A stretch of DNA of 64,000 bases, from NCBI GenBank assembly GCA_964371055.1, contig CAYJLF010000008.1:1-64000 (forward strand). The letters are read 5' to 3'. Each line of letters opens with the position of its first letter. Position 1 is the first letter of the stretch. Both the position numbers and the translations under genes were made by a program. Below are positions 35,070 to 42,560 of the stretch, piece by piece. The notes under the pieces are model-generated. The model searched no databases and had not been told where the DNA came from. It worked only from the letters and a program-made list of their open reading frames with translations. This stretch comes from CAYJLF01 sp964371055 (GTDB lineage Bacteria > Eisenbacteria > RBG-16-71-46 > CAIMUX01).

Positions 35070-35608
35070 TGCGTCGTCGTCGCTGGGGCGAGGAGTCCGG
35101 CGAGTCTCTCGATCTCCGTTCGATCGATCTCGTCGAACGCCGCCGGCAGATGACTGTCCAGGTCGAGGACCGCGATCAGGGCTCCCGCCGGATCACGGAC
35201 CGGGATCACCAGTTCGGATCGGGAACGGGAGTCGCAGGCGATGTGCCCGGGGAAGGCGTGGACGTCGGGGACCAGGATCGACCTCCCTTCCGTCGCCGCG
35301 GTCCCGCAGACGCCGCGCCCGAAGGGGATGCGCAGGCAGGCGAGCGGCCCCTGGTAGGGCCCGATAACGAGCGTCTCGCCCGGGTGCGCGCGGTAGAAGC
35401 CCACGAACGAGGCGTGGGGCATCTCTTCGAAGAGCAGACTCGCCGCGGTCGCCATCCGCGCGATCAGATCAGACTCGTCCGCCAGCACGGCGGCGATGCG
35501 CTCGCGGAGCTCACCGTGCCGTCTCCGCCTCGCCTCCGGCTCAGCGGGCCAGGGGGATGTCGGCTCGCCCGCCGCGCCTTCGATCTCTGGTCGGTTCCTC
35601 GCCGTCAC
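35066..35608 (-). CDS. GAF-domain free methionine-(R)-sulfoxide reductase
   Basis: 180 residues from GTG 35608, in a GTGA overlap with the protease gene upstream. It reduces free methionine-R-sulfoxide, not the peptide-bound form. The single GAF domain contains HASFVGFYRAHPGETLVIGP, then the three cysteines of the fRMsr family in GPLACLRIPFGRGVCGTAA and GHIACDSRSRSELVIPV. Their spacing (10 then 24 residues) is identical to Cys84/94/118 of E. coli fRMsr, which identifies it better than general GAF similarity. The first 50 residues are a poorly conserved lead. As the last gene of an operon with an S8 protease and an outer-membrane protein, its presence there is unexplained. Confidence 0.9.
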   Translation of the reverse strand: MTARNRPEIEGAAGEPTSPWPAEPEARRRRHGELRERIAAVLADESDLIARMATAASLLFEEMPHASFVGFYRAHPGETLVIGPYQGPLACLRIPFGRGVCGTAATEGRSILVPDVHAFPGHIACDSRSRSELVIPVRDPAGALIAVLDLDSHLPAAFDEIDRTEIERLAGLLAPATTTH

Positions 35609-37551
35609 CGGGTCGTCCCACGGGGCCAGACGAACGAGGCCCGCGCCCCGCTCGCCGGCTCCATCGCCCAGTAGCGGCCTCGCGCGAGGCGCAGCTCCGC
35701 GCGACCCGGTCGGTAGAGGATCCGTCCGTCGCCCGTCGGCTCCGGGAAGATCCGGCCGAGCAGCCGCCCCTGCAGGTCGAAGAGCCGAACCGGCTCGACG
35801 GCACCGCCCGCGCGCAGCAGGGTGAGGACCGGACCGTCCGGATCGCCGTACCCTGTGACGATGAGCCGCGGCCCGCCGTCCTCCTCGCGTTCCAGCGGAA
35901 GGCGAACCGCGCCCCAGCCTTCCGCGCCAGGCGGGGTCGCTCCGCCGAGCGGTTCCGCGTTCCGGCGAAGAAAGGCGAGGACTTCGTCGCGACTCCATCG
36001 CCCGTCGAAGAGCCCGCCGCGCACGCCCGCCGACAGGATGAGGCCGATCGCCCCCGCGACGTGCGGACAGGCGGCCGAGGTTCCCCAGAACGCGTGGAGC
36101 GCTTCGGTCGTGACCCGGTCGGGGCCGACCAGTTCGGGCTTGGCGAGTCCGGTCAGCGTCGGGCCTCGCGAACTGAAGACCTCGAGCGATCCGCTGCTCC
36201 AGCCGAATGCCCCAACGGCGATCGCGTCGGGCGCGTCGGCCGGCATGGCGAGGCTTCCTTCCGGTATCTGGCTGGCCGGAGCGAGTTCGCCATCGGTGCG
36301 AATGACGCGGACGAAGCGCCCGTCCGCCTCACCGCCGGTGGTGCGGACACGCAGATAAAGGCCTTCGTAGGTGGCGTTCGCCTGCCAGAAGAGCGGGCGG
36401 AAGGCATACGGATAGTCGGCCCAGTCATACTGGGACGAGGCCAGCGTCCGTCCATCGGCGCTGATCAGGTCGACCTCGAAGGTGACCCCCTGATGCTGGG
36501 GCCAGCGGTCCCAGAGCAGCCAGACCACGAGGTCGGTCCCTTCACCGATGGACGGCAGTCGGATCGCCTCCGACTTCGCGGCATCGACATCCAGGATCCG
36601 GTCGTTGTCCTCGTCGGACCAGGGGCCTCCCCAGTGTCCGTCGGCGAAGTTGCCCGCGGCATTCACCCAGAGGACGCCGTTCTGCCGCGCGCGCTCCACG
36701 AGGCCGTGGATCGGGCCTCTGCCGTCGCCGCCGCCGAAGGGCCAGCCGATGGAGTGGCTGATCACCTCCACCCCTTCATCGATCATCCAGTCGACGGCCT
36801 GGGACATCTCCGCCGGCGTTCCGGCGTTGGCCAGGTAGAGCTCCGCCTCCGGCGCTACATCGTGCACCAGTTCGGCGCAGGCGGTGCCATGCGTCTCGCC
36901 CCCCCCCGTGATGTCGGCGCCGCCGCCGTCCACGTAGAACGAGCGCGCGGTCACCTTCCGTGGGAGCTCCGATCCGAGCAGGCGGTCGTATCCCGCGAAG
37001 CCGACATCGATGACGCCGATCCGGGCGCCGGCGCCGCGGCCGAAACGGGACCAGAATTCCGGCGCGCGCATGCCGTCGAGCCCCTCGGAACGGGCGAGGG
37101 GAAGCGGGCGCGGCGGAAGTCCGATGTGCCGCACTCCCGGCACGCGGGCCAGTTCGATCACTCGGGCCGGTGGGATCCGCACCTGCACCGAGGATCCGAG
37201 CGTGCCGACCACCGTGCAGTCGACGATGCCCGACTCCCACGTCGGATCGACGCCGACGCTCGTCTCGTCCATCGTCAGCCAGAGCGTGATCCTCCCATCG
37301 GTGCCGACGACGGGGTCGAAGGGGGACGAGGTCCCGCTCGCCGCGTCGGCCGCCGTCCCTCCGCCCAACGGCGCGCCGCCCCGCGCCGGGTCGGACGTCG
37401 CACGCTCGATGAGGCGCGCGACCGGCGCCTGGATGACGGCGGTCGCCGCCCGGGCCATCGGCGCGGGGAGAAGCCACAGGAGGCCGAAGAGGACGATTCC
37501 GCCTCGAGGGAACTGGCGGGTCGGTCGGAGAGCGGAACTGGCTGGCTGCAT
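35605..37551 (-). CDS. Secreted subtilisin-like (S8) serine protease with a beta-rich C-terminal tail
   Basis: 648 residues; AAGGA upstream and a signal peptide (GGIVLFGLLWLLPAPMARA). The catalytic triad is visible: Asp in ARIGVIDVGFAGYD, His in ETHGTACAELVHD and Ser in WGTSAACPHVAGAIGLIL, with the oxyanion Asn in LWVNAAGNFADG. An inserted beta domain (about residues 330-430, FEVDLISADGRTLASSQYDW) lies between the His and Ser regions. The last 80 residues (GAVEPVRLFDLQGRLLGRIF, LRLARGRYWAME) resemble a FlgD/T9SS-type tail, weaker than that of the M6 protease. It is probably exported to the surface. It is preceded by a small barrel gene and followed, in overlap, by the methionine-sulfoxide reductase. 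Confidence 0.88.
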   Translation of the reverse strand: MQPASSALRPTRQFPRGGIVLFGLLWLLPAPMARAATAVIQAPVARLIERATSDPARGGAPLGGGTAADAASGTSSPFDPVVGTDGRITLWLTMDETSVGVDPTWESGIVDCTVVGTLGSSVQVRIPPARVIELARVPGVRHIGLPPRPLPLARSEGLDGMRAPEFWSRFGRGAGARIGVIDVGFAGYDRLLGSELPRKVTARSFYVDGGGADITGGGETHGTACAELVHDVAPEAELYLANAGTPAEMSQAVDWMIDEGVEVISHSIGWPFGGGDGRGPIHGLVERARQNGVLWVNAAGNFADGHWGGPWSDEDNDRILDVDAAKSEAIRLPSIGEGTDLVVWLLWDRWPQHQGVTFEVDLISADGRTLASSQYDWADYPYAFRPLFWQANATYEGLYLRVRTTGGEADGRFVRVIRTDGELAPASQIPEGSLAMPADAPDAIAVGAFGWSSGSLEVFSSRGPTLTGLAKPELVGPDRVTTEALHAFWGTSAACPHVAGAIGLILSAGVRGGLFDGRWSRDEVLAFLRRNAEPLGGATPPGAEGWGAVRLPLEREEDGGPRLIVTGYGDPDGPVLTLLRAGGAVEPVRLFDLQGRLLGRIFPEPTGDGRILYRPGRAELRLARGRYWAMEPASGARASFVWPRGTTR

Positions 37552-37572
37552 GCGGTCCGTCCTTTTCCTTGC

Positions 37573-38259
37573 TCAGAATCGGTAGGAGAGGCCAAGGCCG
37601 AGGGAGACGTGGGTCGGCGTGGAGCGGGCCTTTCCTTCGTCGCTGCGTCCGGTCGGCCTCAGGATCTCCCGGTGACCGCCCGTGAGCACGATCCGCCCCG
37701 TCGCGCTGATCGAGAGACGTCCGAAGGCGATTTCCGACTCGAGGCTCCCGCTTCCGCCGACATCGGATCGGCGGCCGCGCAGCGTCGTCGTCTCGTCGAA
37801 GAGCGTGTAGGCGATCGTCTCGCGCGTGAAGACGACCGCGGGACCGACTCCGATCCAGAGGCCGACGTCGTGCGCGGCGATTCGGGCGCGGAGCGGGCGG
37901 AACTGGAACTCCGTCACGAATGGCAGGAGGGTCAGGGATCCCTCGGCCGACGCGGCGAGCCCGGGATCGAGCGCGTCTTCGGTCCGATGCCAGTCGAGCA
38001 TGACCTGCGCGCGGAAGCGGGGCGACCAGGCATAGCGGAGTCCGCCTCCGAAGCCCGGGTGGGGTGCGGAGCCGTAGATCTCCCGGATCGTATCGTCGAG
38101 CGCAAGGGCGCCGCGGGGGCCGAAGCTCGCGCTCCATCCTCCCGCCGGCGAGGAAGTGGGCCGGCGCGGGACGGAGTCCAGCTCCTGGGCCGGGGCCGGG
38201 ATCGCGCCGACGGATGACAGGAGGATCGCGAGGCCTGCGCCCAGCGCGGCGGCGTTCAA
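37573..38259 (-). CDS. Small outer-membrane beta-barrel protein
   Basis: 228 residues from TTG 38259, in a TTGA overlap with the dehydrogenase stop; GAGG seven bases upstream and an immediately following signal peptide (AALGAGLAILLSSVGAIPAPAQ) support this unusual start, since no ATG or GTG is placed correctly. The mature protein has alternating strands (GGGLRYAWSPRFRAQVMLDW, VGLWIGVGPAVVFTRETIAY, FGRLSISATGRIVLTGG) and ends in LGLGLSYRF, a classic barrel terminus with final Phe. It resembles the OmpW/outer-membrane 'beta-barrel' type of about 8 strands. The specific function is not recognisable. Confidence 0.68.
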   Translation of the reverse strand: MNAAALGAGLAILLSSVGAIPAPAQELDSVPRRPTSSPAGGWSASFGPRGALALDDTIREIYGSAPHPGFGGGLRYAWSPRFRAQVMLDWHRTEDALDPGLAASAEGSLTLLPFVTEFQFRPLRARIAAHDVGLWIGVGPAVVFTRETIAYTLFDETTTLRGRRSDVGGSGSLESEIAFGRLSISATGRIVLTGGHREILRPTGRSDEGKARSTPTHVSLGLGLSYRF

Positions 38260-39422
38260 CGGAACGCCTCGATGCCGGTCGCGGCCGCCCCGATCACCAG
38301 CCCGTGGATGTCGTGAGTTCCCTCGTAGGTAGAGACCGACTCGAGGTTGCAGAGATGCCTCCCGGTGGCGTACTCGTCCGTGATGCCGGCTGCCCCGAGG
38401 ATATCGCGCGCCGTGCGCGCGGTCTCGAGTGCCACAGCGACATTGTTCCGCTTGGCCAGTGATACCTGCCAATGCCGGAGTTTACCCTCTTCCTTGAGAC
38501 GTCCGAGTCTCCAGGCGAGGAGCTGTCCCTTGGTGATCTCGCTCGCCATCCAGGCCAGCTTCCGCTGGACAAGCTGGAACGACGCGATCGGGCGGTCGAA
38601 CTGCCGTCGTTCGAGCGCATAGCGCAGAGCTTCGTCGTAGCAGGCCTGCGCCGCCCCGAGCGCCCCCCAGGCGATTCCGAAGCGAGCCTGGTTCAGGCAC
38701 TGGAGAGCGGCCCGCAGACCGTTCGCGCCGGGGAGCAGCGCGCCGGCGGGGAGGCGGCATTGATCGAAGATCAGCTCGGAGGTGACCGAGGCCCGCAGCG
38801 ACCACTTGTGCCGGACCTCGGCGGTCGAGAATCCGGATGTGCCCCGTTCGACGAGGAAGCCGCGAATCCCCTCGGCGGTGCGGGCCCAGACCACCGCGAC
38901 ATCGGCGATGCCGCCATTGGTGATCCACATCTTCGACCCTTGCAGGATCCAACCGTCACCGTCGGGGGTGGCGCGGGTCTCCATGCCGCCGGGATCGGAG
39001 CCGTGGTCCGCTTCGGTCAGGCCGAAGCAGCCGATCGCCGCTCCCGTGCGCAGGCGCGGAAGCCAGCGCTCCTTCTGTTCCGTCGTGCCGAACTCGCGGA
39101 TCGGGTACATCACGAGCGAGCCCTGCACCGACGCGAACGAACGCAGCCCGGAATCGCACCGCTCCAGTTCCTGCAGGATCAGGCCGTAGGCGACGTCGCT
39201 CAGGCCCGCGCACCCGTAGTCGGTGAAGGAGGCGCCGAAGATCCCCATCGCTCCCATCTCGGGCACCAGCGCCGAGGGAAAGGTCCCCGCACGAGCGTGG
39301 TCCCGGATCAGCAGCATCGCGCGGGAGTCCACCCAGCCCCGCACCGTCTCGCGCGCCGCCCGTTCCTCCTCGGTCAGGAGGTCCTCTACCCGGTAGAGAT
39401 CGAGTTCCCGGAACGCGGGCAT
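38256..39422 (-). CDS. Acyl-CoA dehydrogenase, glutaryl-CoA dehydrogenase-like
   Basis: 388 residues with AGGAG six bases before the ATG. It is an FAD enzyme of the acyl-CoA dehydrogenase family; the closest known subfamily is glutaryl-CoA dehydrogenase, which oxidises and decarboxylates glutaryl-CoA to crotonyl-CoA and hands electrons to ETF. Visible features are IGCFGLTEADHGSDPGGM, WILQGSKMWITNGGIADVA, RRQFDRPIASFQLVQRKLA and ILGAAGITDEYATGRHLCNL. The catalytic Glu367 lies in ESVSTYEGTHDIHGLVIG, whose TYEGTHDIH wording and position are those of the glutaryl-CoA type. The substrate is not proven. It heads a four-gene operon with envelope proteins, controlled by the promoter at 39491-39520 and perhaps the palindrome at 39452-39465. 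Confidence 0.88.
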   Translation of the reverse strand: MPAFRELDLYRVEDLLTEEERAARETVRGWVDSRAMLLIRDHARAGTFPSALVPEMGAMGIFGASFTDYGCAGLSDVAYGLILQELERCDSGLRSFASVQGSLVMYPIREFGTTEQKERWLPRLRTGAAIGCFGLTEADHGSDPGGMETRATPDGDGWILQGSKMWITNGGIADVAVVWARTAEGIRGFLVERGTSGFSTAEVRHKWSLRASVTSELIFDQCRLPAGALLPGANGLRAALQCLNQARFGIAWGALGAAQACYDEALRYALERRQFDRPIASFQLVQRKLAWMASEITKGQLLAWRLGRLKEEGKLRHWQVSLAKRNNVAVALETARTARDILGAAGITDEYATGRHLCNLESVSTYEGTHDIHGLVIGAAATGIEAFR

Positions 39423-39451
39423 GCTTCTCTCCTGGCCACTCCGTTGGTAAC

Positions 39452-39465
39452 TTGTTGTGAAACAA
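39452..39465. promoter_or_regulatory. AT-rich palindrome, candidate operator
   Basis: TTGTT-GTGA-AACAA is a perfect inverted repeat of 5-base arms with a 4-base centre, downstream of the predicted start of transcription of the dehydrogenase operon and 30 bases before its ATG. In DNA of this GC content such an AT-rich palindrome stands out. A TetR- or GntR-type repressor site is possible; no regulator gene is adjacent. Confidence 0.35.
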
Positions 39466-39490
39466 TGAGTTCAGCTCGGGGCTGCCCTGG

Positions 39491-39520
39491 ATGGTACCAC
39501 CCTGGGCCGGATAGGGTCAA
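39491..39520 (-). promoter_or_regulatory. Candidate promoter for the acyl-CoA dehydrogenase operon
   Basis: On the minus strand TTGACC (39515-39520) and TACCAT (39491-39496) are separated by 18 bases. It is divergent from the rpsU promoter 16 bases away. The -35 is good and the -10 moderate. Confidence 0.5.
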
Positions 39521-39536
39521 CGGATCCGGCAAGTTC

Positions 39537-39566
39537 TTGACAGGGGGGAAGTCGCAAGGATATCCT
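39537..39566 (+). promoter_or_regulatory. Sigma-70 promoter for rpsU
   Basis: TTGACA (39537-39542) and TATCCT (39561-39566) with an 18-base spacer, close to consensus. The start of transcription near 39573 gives a leader of about 78 bases. It could drive the rpsU-mutS2-dnaG run. Confidence 0.72.
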
Positions 39567-39650
39567 GCCGTTTCCCGGGATGCAGCTCCGAAGGAGCGGG
39601 TCGATCTTCCCGTGAAACCGATTTACAGGACGAGGGGGGGAAACGAGCGC

Positions 39651-39851
39651 TTGCCAGGCATTCGCGTCAAAGATAACGAATCATTCGAGAGCGCGCTTCG
39701 CCGCTTCAAGAAGAAGTGCGAGAAGGCGGGCATCCTGTCCGACGTGCGTAAGCACCAGCACTTCGAGAAGCCGAGCGAGAAGCGGAAGCGGAAGGAAAAC
39801 GCGGCGCGCCGGAAGATGCAGGCCCTACAGCGGGCCCAGCAGAGCTACTGA
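39651..39851 (+). CDS. rpsU: 30S ribosomal protein S21
   Basis: 66 residues starting at TTG 39651, ten bases after a GAGGGGGG stretch. The long frame open upstream is antisense to the acyl-CoA dehydrogenase and is not coding. The start is fixed by family homology: P-G-I-R-V-K-D-N-E-S-F follows at once, as in S21 of other bacteria, and FESALRRFKKKCEKAGILSD and VRKHQHFEKPSEKRKRKE complete the family pattern. S21 joins the small subunit late and aids mRNA binding. As in many bacteria rpsU lies upstream of dnaG and rpoD, here with mutS2 inserted. A weak start codon for such an abundant protein is noteworthy. Confidence 0.94.
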   Translation: MPGIRVKDNESFESALRRFKKKCEKAGILSDVRKHQHFEKPSEKRKRKENAARRKMQALQRAQQSY

Positions 39852-39996
39852 TCGCGCTCGTCCAGTGGCGGACGGCAGCGGCCCAAGGCCCAGGCCAAAG
39901 CCCAGGTCCAGCCGGCCGGCCGCGCGAGAAGGCCCGGTAGCCCCAAGCGACCGGAGCTGAGGAGAGGGGCGGCCGTGAGGATTCGATCCTCGAGGC

Positions 39997-42489
39997 ATGA
40001 CTGAAGATCCGGAGCCGGTTGCCGCGCCCGCAACCGGCTTCGTCACCGAAGGGCGCAGCGGTCGCCGCCCCGAGTTGAACCCCCACACGCTGGACGTTCT
40101 GGAGTTCGAGAAGGTCCGCCGGATGTTACTCCGGTGGACCTTCTCCATCCCTGGGCAGGAACATGTCCGGGCGCTGGCTCCCGACCTCACTCCCGACGCG
40201 ATCAGGCTCTCGCAGGAGCGGATCTCCGAGTGGAAAGCGCTCGAGCTTCGCGGTGAAGCCCCGGGCGCGGCCGAAATCGACGATCTTCGCCCGCTCTTCC
40301 TGCGGCTCGAACGGGGGACCGGTTTCCTCGACGCCGCCGAGCTCTACCGCTTCCTGCCGTTTCTCGACCACCTGACCCGCCTGCGCGCCCTCTGGTCCTC
40401 GGGCGAAGCGCCGGCGGCCGAGCGCGCCACGGCCCGACCACGCCTGGCCGAGATCCTGGCGCGCGTGCCGGAAGTGCGCGCCGTGCGGCAGCGGCTGGAG
40501 CGCTCGATCTCCTCGGGCGGCGAGATCCTCGACAGCGCCAGTCCGGCCCTGGCGCGCGCCCGGCGCGAGCTGTTCGAGCGAAGGCAAGGGGCGACCTCGC
40601 TGCTCGACGACCTGCGGGCGCGGCTCGGCGCCGAACGGGAAGAGTCGTTCGTCACGCTCCGAGAGGGGCGGTATGTCCTCTCGGTGCGCTCGCATCAGCG
40701 CTCCCTCCTGCCGGGGCTGTTGCACGGCCGGTCCCAGAGCGGCCAGTCGGTGCTGGTCGAGCCGCTCGAGGCGGTCGAGGCCAACAATCGCGTCGCCGAG
40801 GCGCGCGAGGAAGAAAAGCGCGAGGAGGTCCGCGTTCTGCAGGAGCTGACCGAGGAGCTGCGCGCGCGCGGGGCCGATCTGGCCGCCGGCTTCGAGGCGG
40901 TTGGCATCCTCGATCTGATCCGCGCCGAGGCGCGGGTGGCGCTCGATCTCCGCGCCGAGGCGCCGCAGCTGAACGACAAAGGGCGGCTCCGGATCGTGCA
41001 CGGGCGTCATCCGATTCTGGTGGAGGCCGAGGCGCGCGGCGGCGCCCCGGTCGTGCCGCTCGACCTGGAGATCGACCGCGGCGCCCCCGTTCTCCTCGTC
41101 TCGGGGCCGAACATGGGGGGCAAGACGGTCGCGATGAAAACGGTCGGCCTGATCGTCCTGATGGCCCGCGCCGGCCTTCACGTGCCGGCCGCCGATGGCA
41201 CCGATCTGCCGGTGGTCGATTCCGTCTTCGTCGACCTGGGGGACGAGCAGTCGATCGAGGGGGACCTCTCGACCTTCGCGGGACACCTCCGCAACATCGG
41301 CGCGATGTGGGACGAGGCGACACCCCGCTCGCTGGCGATCCTGGACGAACTCGGGGGGGGGACCGATCCCGAGGAGGGGGCGGCGTTGGCGATGGCGCTG
41401 CTGGAAGGGCTCGCGGCCCGGGGAACGTTGACCCTCGCGACCACTCACCTGACGGCGGTCAAGCTCTTCGCGGCCGACCGGCCGGGGATGCAGAACGCGG
41501 CCATGGAGTTCGACCCCCGCACCCAGGCGCCGCGCTTCCTCCTCCGCATCGGAGAACCGGGGACCAGTCGTGCCTTCGACATCGCGCGCCGCCTCCTTCC
41601 CGGGACCGACCTCCTCGACCGTGCGGAGCAGTACCGCTCCCCGCTTCTGGTCCAGATGGAGGAGTTGTTCGGGCGCGTCGAGGCCGAACGCCGGCGGGTC
41701 GAGGAGGAGCGCGGGCGACTCGAGGGGGAACGGAGTCGTTTGACGGCGGCGGTCGAGCAGAAGGACCGGCAAGCCGCCCGGCTGCGGGATCGGCTCCAGC
41801 GCGTCCGGACGGAACGCGCGGCCGCCGCGGGGAAGCTCTACGAGGACGCTGCCCGCTTCGTGCAGGAGTTGAAGCTAACGCTGGAACGTAAAGTGAACGA
41901 AGCGTCTGCGCAGGCGGCGATGGAGCAGGTCAGGGGGCGGGAGCGGGACTTGGACCGCCGCGTGGCCGAGCTCAAGGCTCCCCACCGGCGCGAGCGGCCG
42001 GGCCGGCCCCTGCCACCCGAGGAGATCCATCCGGGAAGCGAGGCCTGGCTGTCCCGCCTCCGGGCCCGCGTGCGCATCGAAAGAGTCGCCGGGGCGCGGG
42101 TCTGGGTCGACGCCTCCGGGCGCCGCTTCGAGGTCGCCCGGCACGATCTGGAGGTGGTTCCCGAGGCGGCGGCGAAGGCCTCGGATCTCCCGTCCCGGGG
42201 GGGCGTCAATCTCCCGGAAGTCGGTGAGGAGCCGGCCGACCGGGAGCTCGACCTGCGGGGTTGCCGGGCGGAGGAAGCCCTCGCGCGGCTCGACGTGTTT
42301 CTCGACCGGGCGCGCCTCCACAATCTGCACCAGGTCCGGATCGTCCACGGGAAGGGGACCGGAGCCCTCAAGCGCGAGGTCGAACGTCATCTCAGGTCCC
42401 ATCCCCTGGTCACCAGCTTCCGGATGGGGGAGTTGGCCGAGGGAAGCTGGGGCGTGACCGTCGCCAATCTCGGGTCGTCGCCGGACTGA
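39997..42489 (+). CDS. mutS2: MutS2 ATPase/Smr endonuclease
   Basis: 830 residues, slightly longer than usual. MutS2 acts on branched DNA and collided ribosomes; it suppresses recombination in some bacteria. The clamp/lever region fills residues 25-320 (LEFEKVRRMLLRW). The ATPase has Walker A near residue 370 (VSGPNMGGKTVAMKTVGLI), the D-loop/Walker B in LAILDELGGGTDPEEGAALA and the His switch in LATTHLTAVKLFA. A long coiled coil follows (about residues 540-670, rich in Glu/Arg), then a KOW-like segment and the Smr domain (ELDLRGCRAEEALARLDVFL, VRIVHGKGTGALKREV). The typical LDLRG and HGxGxG Smr motifs are intact, so nuclease activity is plausible. It sits between rpsU and dnaG. Confidence 0.94.
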   Translation: MTEDPEPVAAPATGFVTEGRSGRRPELNPHTLDVLEFEKVRRMLLRWTFSIPGQEHVRALAPDLTPDAIRLSQERISEWKALELRGEAPGAAEIDDLRPLFLRLERGTGFLDAAELYRFLPFLDHLTRLRALWSSGEAPAAERATARPRLAEILARVPEVRAVRQRLERSISSGGEILDSASPALARARRELFERRQGATSLLDDLRARLGAEREESFVTLREGRYVLSVRSHQRSLLPGLLHGRSQSGQSVLVEPLEAVEANNRVAEAREEEKREEVRVLQELTEELRARGADLAAGFEAVGILDLIRAEARVALDLRAEAPQLNDKGRLRIVHGRHPILVEAEARGGAPVVPLDLEIDRGAPVLLVSGPNMGGKTVAMKTVGLIVLMARAGLHVPAADGTDLPVVDSVFVDLGDEQSIEGDLSTFAGHLRNIGAMWDEATPRSLAILDELGGGTDPEEGAALAMALLEGLAARGTLTLATTHLTAVKLFAADRPGMQNAAMEFDPRTQAPRFLLRIGEPGTSRAFDIARRLLPGTDLLDRAEQYRSPLLVQMEELFGRVEAERRRVEEERGRLEGERSRLTAAVEQKDRQAARLRDRLQRVRTERAAAAGKLYEDAARFVQELKLTLERKVNEASAQAAMEQVRGRERDLDRRVAELKAPHRRERPGRPLPPEEIHPGSEAWLSRLRARVRIERVAGARVWVDASGRRFEVARHDLEVVPEAAAKASDLPSRGGVNLPEVGEEPADRELDLRGCRAEEALARLDVFLDRARLHNLHQVRIVHGKGTGALKREVERHLRSHPLVTSFRMGELAEGSWGVTVANLGSSPD

Positions 42490-42560
42490 ACCGGGATCAT
42501 CGCCTCGGGACGCGGCGACCAAGAGCGCCGGTCCGGTCGCAGGAAGCAGGAGAGGCGGGA

